Positions 62,871 through 64,000 of a stretch of DNA of 64,000 nucleotides are shown here, piece by piece. The DNA comes from DATKAS01 sp963733765 (GTDB lineage Bacteria; Actinomycetota; Acidimicrobiia; Acidimicrobiales; DATKAS01): positions 434,001 to 498,000 of the forward strand of contig CAVTEI010000007.1 in NCBI GenBank assembly GCA_963733765.1. Direction: 5' to 3'. Made by a program: the position numbers and the translations under genes. The notes beneath the pieces are model-generated. The model was not told where the DNA came from, did no database searches, and saw only the letters and a list, made by a program, of their open reading frames with translations. Every line of letters starts with the position of its first letter. Positions within the stretch are counted from its first letter, which is position 1.

Positions 62871-63402
62871 CTACAACAACGACTTCAGCTGGCTGAGGCG
62901 GTCGCGCACGGTGCCGTCGATGACCGTGTCGCCCACTGATGCGACAAGGCCACCGAGCACCGCCGGGTCGACGACGACGTGCAGCTGCACTTTCTTGCCC
63001 GTCGCGTTGCTGAGCGCGTCGGCCAGCCGAGCTTCCTGATCCTCGGTGAGCGGGATCGCCGAGCGGACCTCGGCGACGACGAGCTGCTTCTCGGCGGCCG
63101 CGCGCTCGACGAGCTGGTCGATGATCGCCGGCAGATCGCGAGCCGCGGCCCGCCCCGACCACGAAGCTGACGAGCGACGCTGTGACCGGTGACGCTTTGC
63201 CGCCGAGGAGCTCCTCGACGATGGCTTCGCGCCGTCCGGCCGGGATCGCCTCGTCGATGAGGACGTTGCGCAGCTCGTCGCTGCCCTCGAGGGTGCGCGC
63301 GAACCGAAACAGCTCGTCCTCGACCTCGTCGAGCGAGCCCTCGGCCCGGGCGACCTCGAACAGCGCCGTGGCGTAGCCCTCGATGCGATCCTTCGCCGTC
63401 AC
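62871..63402 (-). CDS. atpH: F1Fo ATP synthase delta subunit (frameshift near 63150)
   Basis: About 177 residues. GTG 63402 begins TAKDRIEGYATALFEVARAE, EGSDELRNVLIDEAIPAGRR and LLGGKASPVTASLVSFVVG. After a frame break near 63150 the C-terminus continues ARDLPAIIDQLVERAAAEKQ, VVAEVRSAIPLTEDQEARLA and VVDPAVLGGLVASVGDTVID, ending LSQLKSLL at TAG 62871. It is the peripheral-stalk subunit joining b to F1. The start overlaps the atpF stop (GTGA). Both halves are intact, so the break is most likely a sequence error. Confidence 0.94.
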
Positions 63403-64000
63403 GCCCGTGACCCGACCTGCTCGATGTAGTTCTCGACGAGCTGTGTCTGGGTCGCCGAGTCGAGGTTGCGCTGGACAACGACCTCGGCGGCACCGATCGC
63501 GAGGCGGGCGACCTCGGACCGCAGGTCGGCAACGGCTTGCGCCTTCGACGACTCGATGTCCGCGGCGGCACGCTCGCGCATGGAGGCGAGCTCGCCCTGC
63601 AGCGCGGCCTCACGCTCACGCTTGAGGGCATCGGCCTGCTGCCGAGCCTCCTCGACGATGCGAGCGGCCTCGTTCTTCGCGTCCGCGAGCTGGGCCCGGT
63701 ACTGCTCGAGCGTCGACTCGGACTGCGACTTGGCTGCGTCCGCGTCTTCGACACTCTTTCGGATGCGGTCGGACCGCGCGTCCATGCCCTTCTTGATGCC
63801 GGGATAGGCGAACTTCCACATGAGGAAGAGCAGGACGACGAAGGAGATGATGCCCCAGATCAGCTCGTTGGTCGCCGGCAAGATCGGCGACGGTGCCTCT
63901 TGGCAGTCGTCGACGGAGCCACCGTCCTCGAGGATCTCGATGCACTCCTCCTCAGCGTGGCCGGCCGGCTCACGCAAGCCGGCGGCCGCGGCCGCACCGG
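63399..64000 (-). CDS. atpF: F1Fo ATP synthase b subunit, partial at the right edge
   Basis: The membrane helix NELIWGIISFVVLLFLMWKF is followed by the dimerising coiled coil (YPGIKKGMDARSDRIRKSVE, AARIVEEARQQADALKRERE) ending VVQRNLDSATQTQLVENYIE. Before the helix is an unusual ~30-residue acidic segment with two cysteines (EEECIEILEDGGSVDDCQEA), preceded by an Ala/Gly-rich run open to the window edge. The only start inside is a TTG at 63977, so the gene probably begins outside with a signal-peptide-like N-terminus. The b subunit anchors the stator stalk. Confidence 0.93.
   Translation of the reverse strand, partial: GAAAAAGLREPAGHAEEECIEILEDGGSVDDCQEAPSPILPATNELIWGIISFVVLLFLMWKFAYPGIKKGMDARSDRIRKSVEDADAAKSQSESTLEQYRAQLADAKNEAARIVEEARQQADALKREREAALQGELASMRERAAADIESSKAQAVADLRSEVARLAIGAAEVVVQRNLDSATQTQLVENYIEQVGSRA

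Overview
The window is high-GC DNA with short intergenic gaps and many 4-bp ATGA/GTGA gene overlaps. It looks like an actinobacterial chromosome, most likely from class Acidimicrobiia (inference). The grounds are: a PASTA-type Ser/Thr kinase, GatCAB amidotransferase, class II GlpX fructose bisphosphatase, a MurA with Asp in place of the catalytic Cys, a GH57-DUF3536 glucan enzyme, many acyl-CoA/enoyl-CoA genes, and frequent GTG starts without Shine-Dalgarno sequences. No phage, IS element, CRISPR array or conjugation gene was seen, and no gap above 300 bp lacks a gene.

Layout. 1-6.1 kb (minus): a badly frameshifted cyclase/ATPase/TPR regulator, then an acyl-CoA operon (fadD, enoyl-CoA hydratase, small monooxygenase-like protein, LmeA-like protein). 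6.2-10.5 kb: tRNA-Glu, an SDR, an ArsR/SRPBCC pair with a clear operator, tRNA-Gln, YdcF and gltX. 10.6-17 kb: a DUF1801 protein, an alpha/beta hydrolase, an MFS transporter, a ferredoxin and a two-gene ABC exporter. 17-19.4 kb (plus): a large SMC-like coiled-coil membrane protein without a P-loop. 19.4-25.5 kb (minus): gatC-gatA-gatB, enoyl-CoA hydratase, lgt, then ferredoxin and esterase. 25.5-30.2 kb: TetR, SCP2 protein, DHA2 MFS, methyltransferase and two GNATs. 30.3-37.2 kb: carotenoid oxygenase, SDR, PASTA kinase, a small anchored protein and an S9 peptidase. 37.3-45.6 kb: a glycogen/alpha-glucan cluster (GH57-DUF3536, glgB, GT4, glgP). 45.8-50.1 kb: hydrolase, enoyl-CoA hydratase, MeaB GTPase, NifU-domain protein and murA. 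50.2-58.3 kb: MFS, a four-gene S9 peptidase/zinc-ribbon/J-protein/hydrolase operon, glpX, an SDR and a 2H-phosphoesterase-GNAT fusion. 58.4-64 kb (minus): the F1Fo ATP synthase genes atpF(partial)-H-A-G-D-C.

Two genome-scale signals stand out. First, many genes lacking a Shine-Dalgarno have a TANNNT hexamer (often TAGCGT, TAGGGT or TAGCCT) ending 6-9 nt before the start codon. This is the layout of leaderless promoters, and it helps fix several starts. Second, two families of structured intergenic repeats sit at gene 3' ends: a ~90-bp REP-like unit (four copies, one inside a 23-bp terminal inverted repeat) and a CTTGGCGC-type hairpin (two copies).

About twenty reading-frame breaks occur, including in gltX, atpH and other conserved genes. 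Both halves remain well conserved, so they most likely reflect indel errors in the assembly rather than real gene decay. Coordinates for such genes span the whole reconstructed gene.
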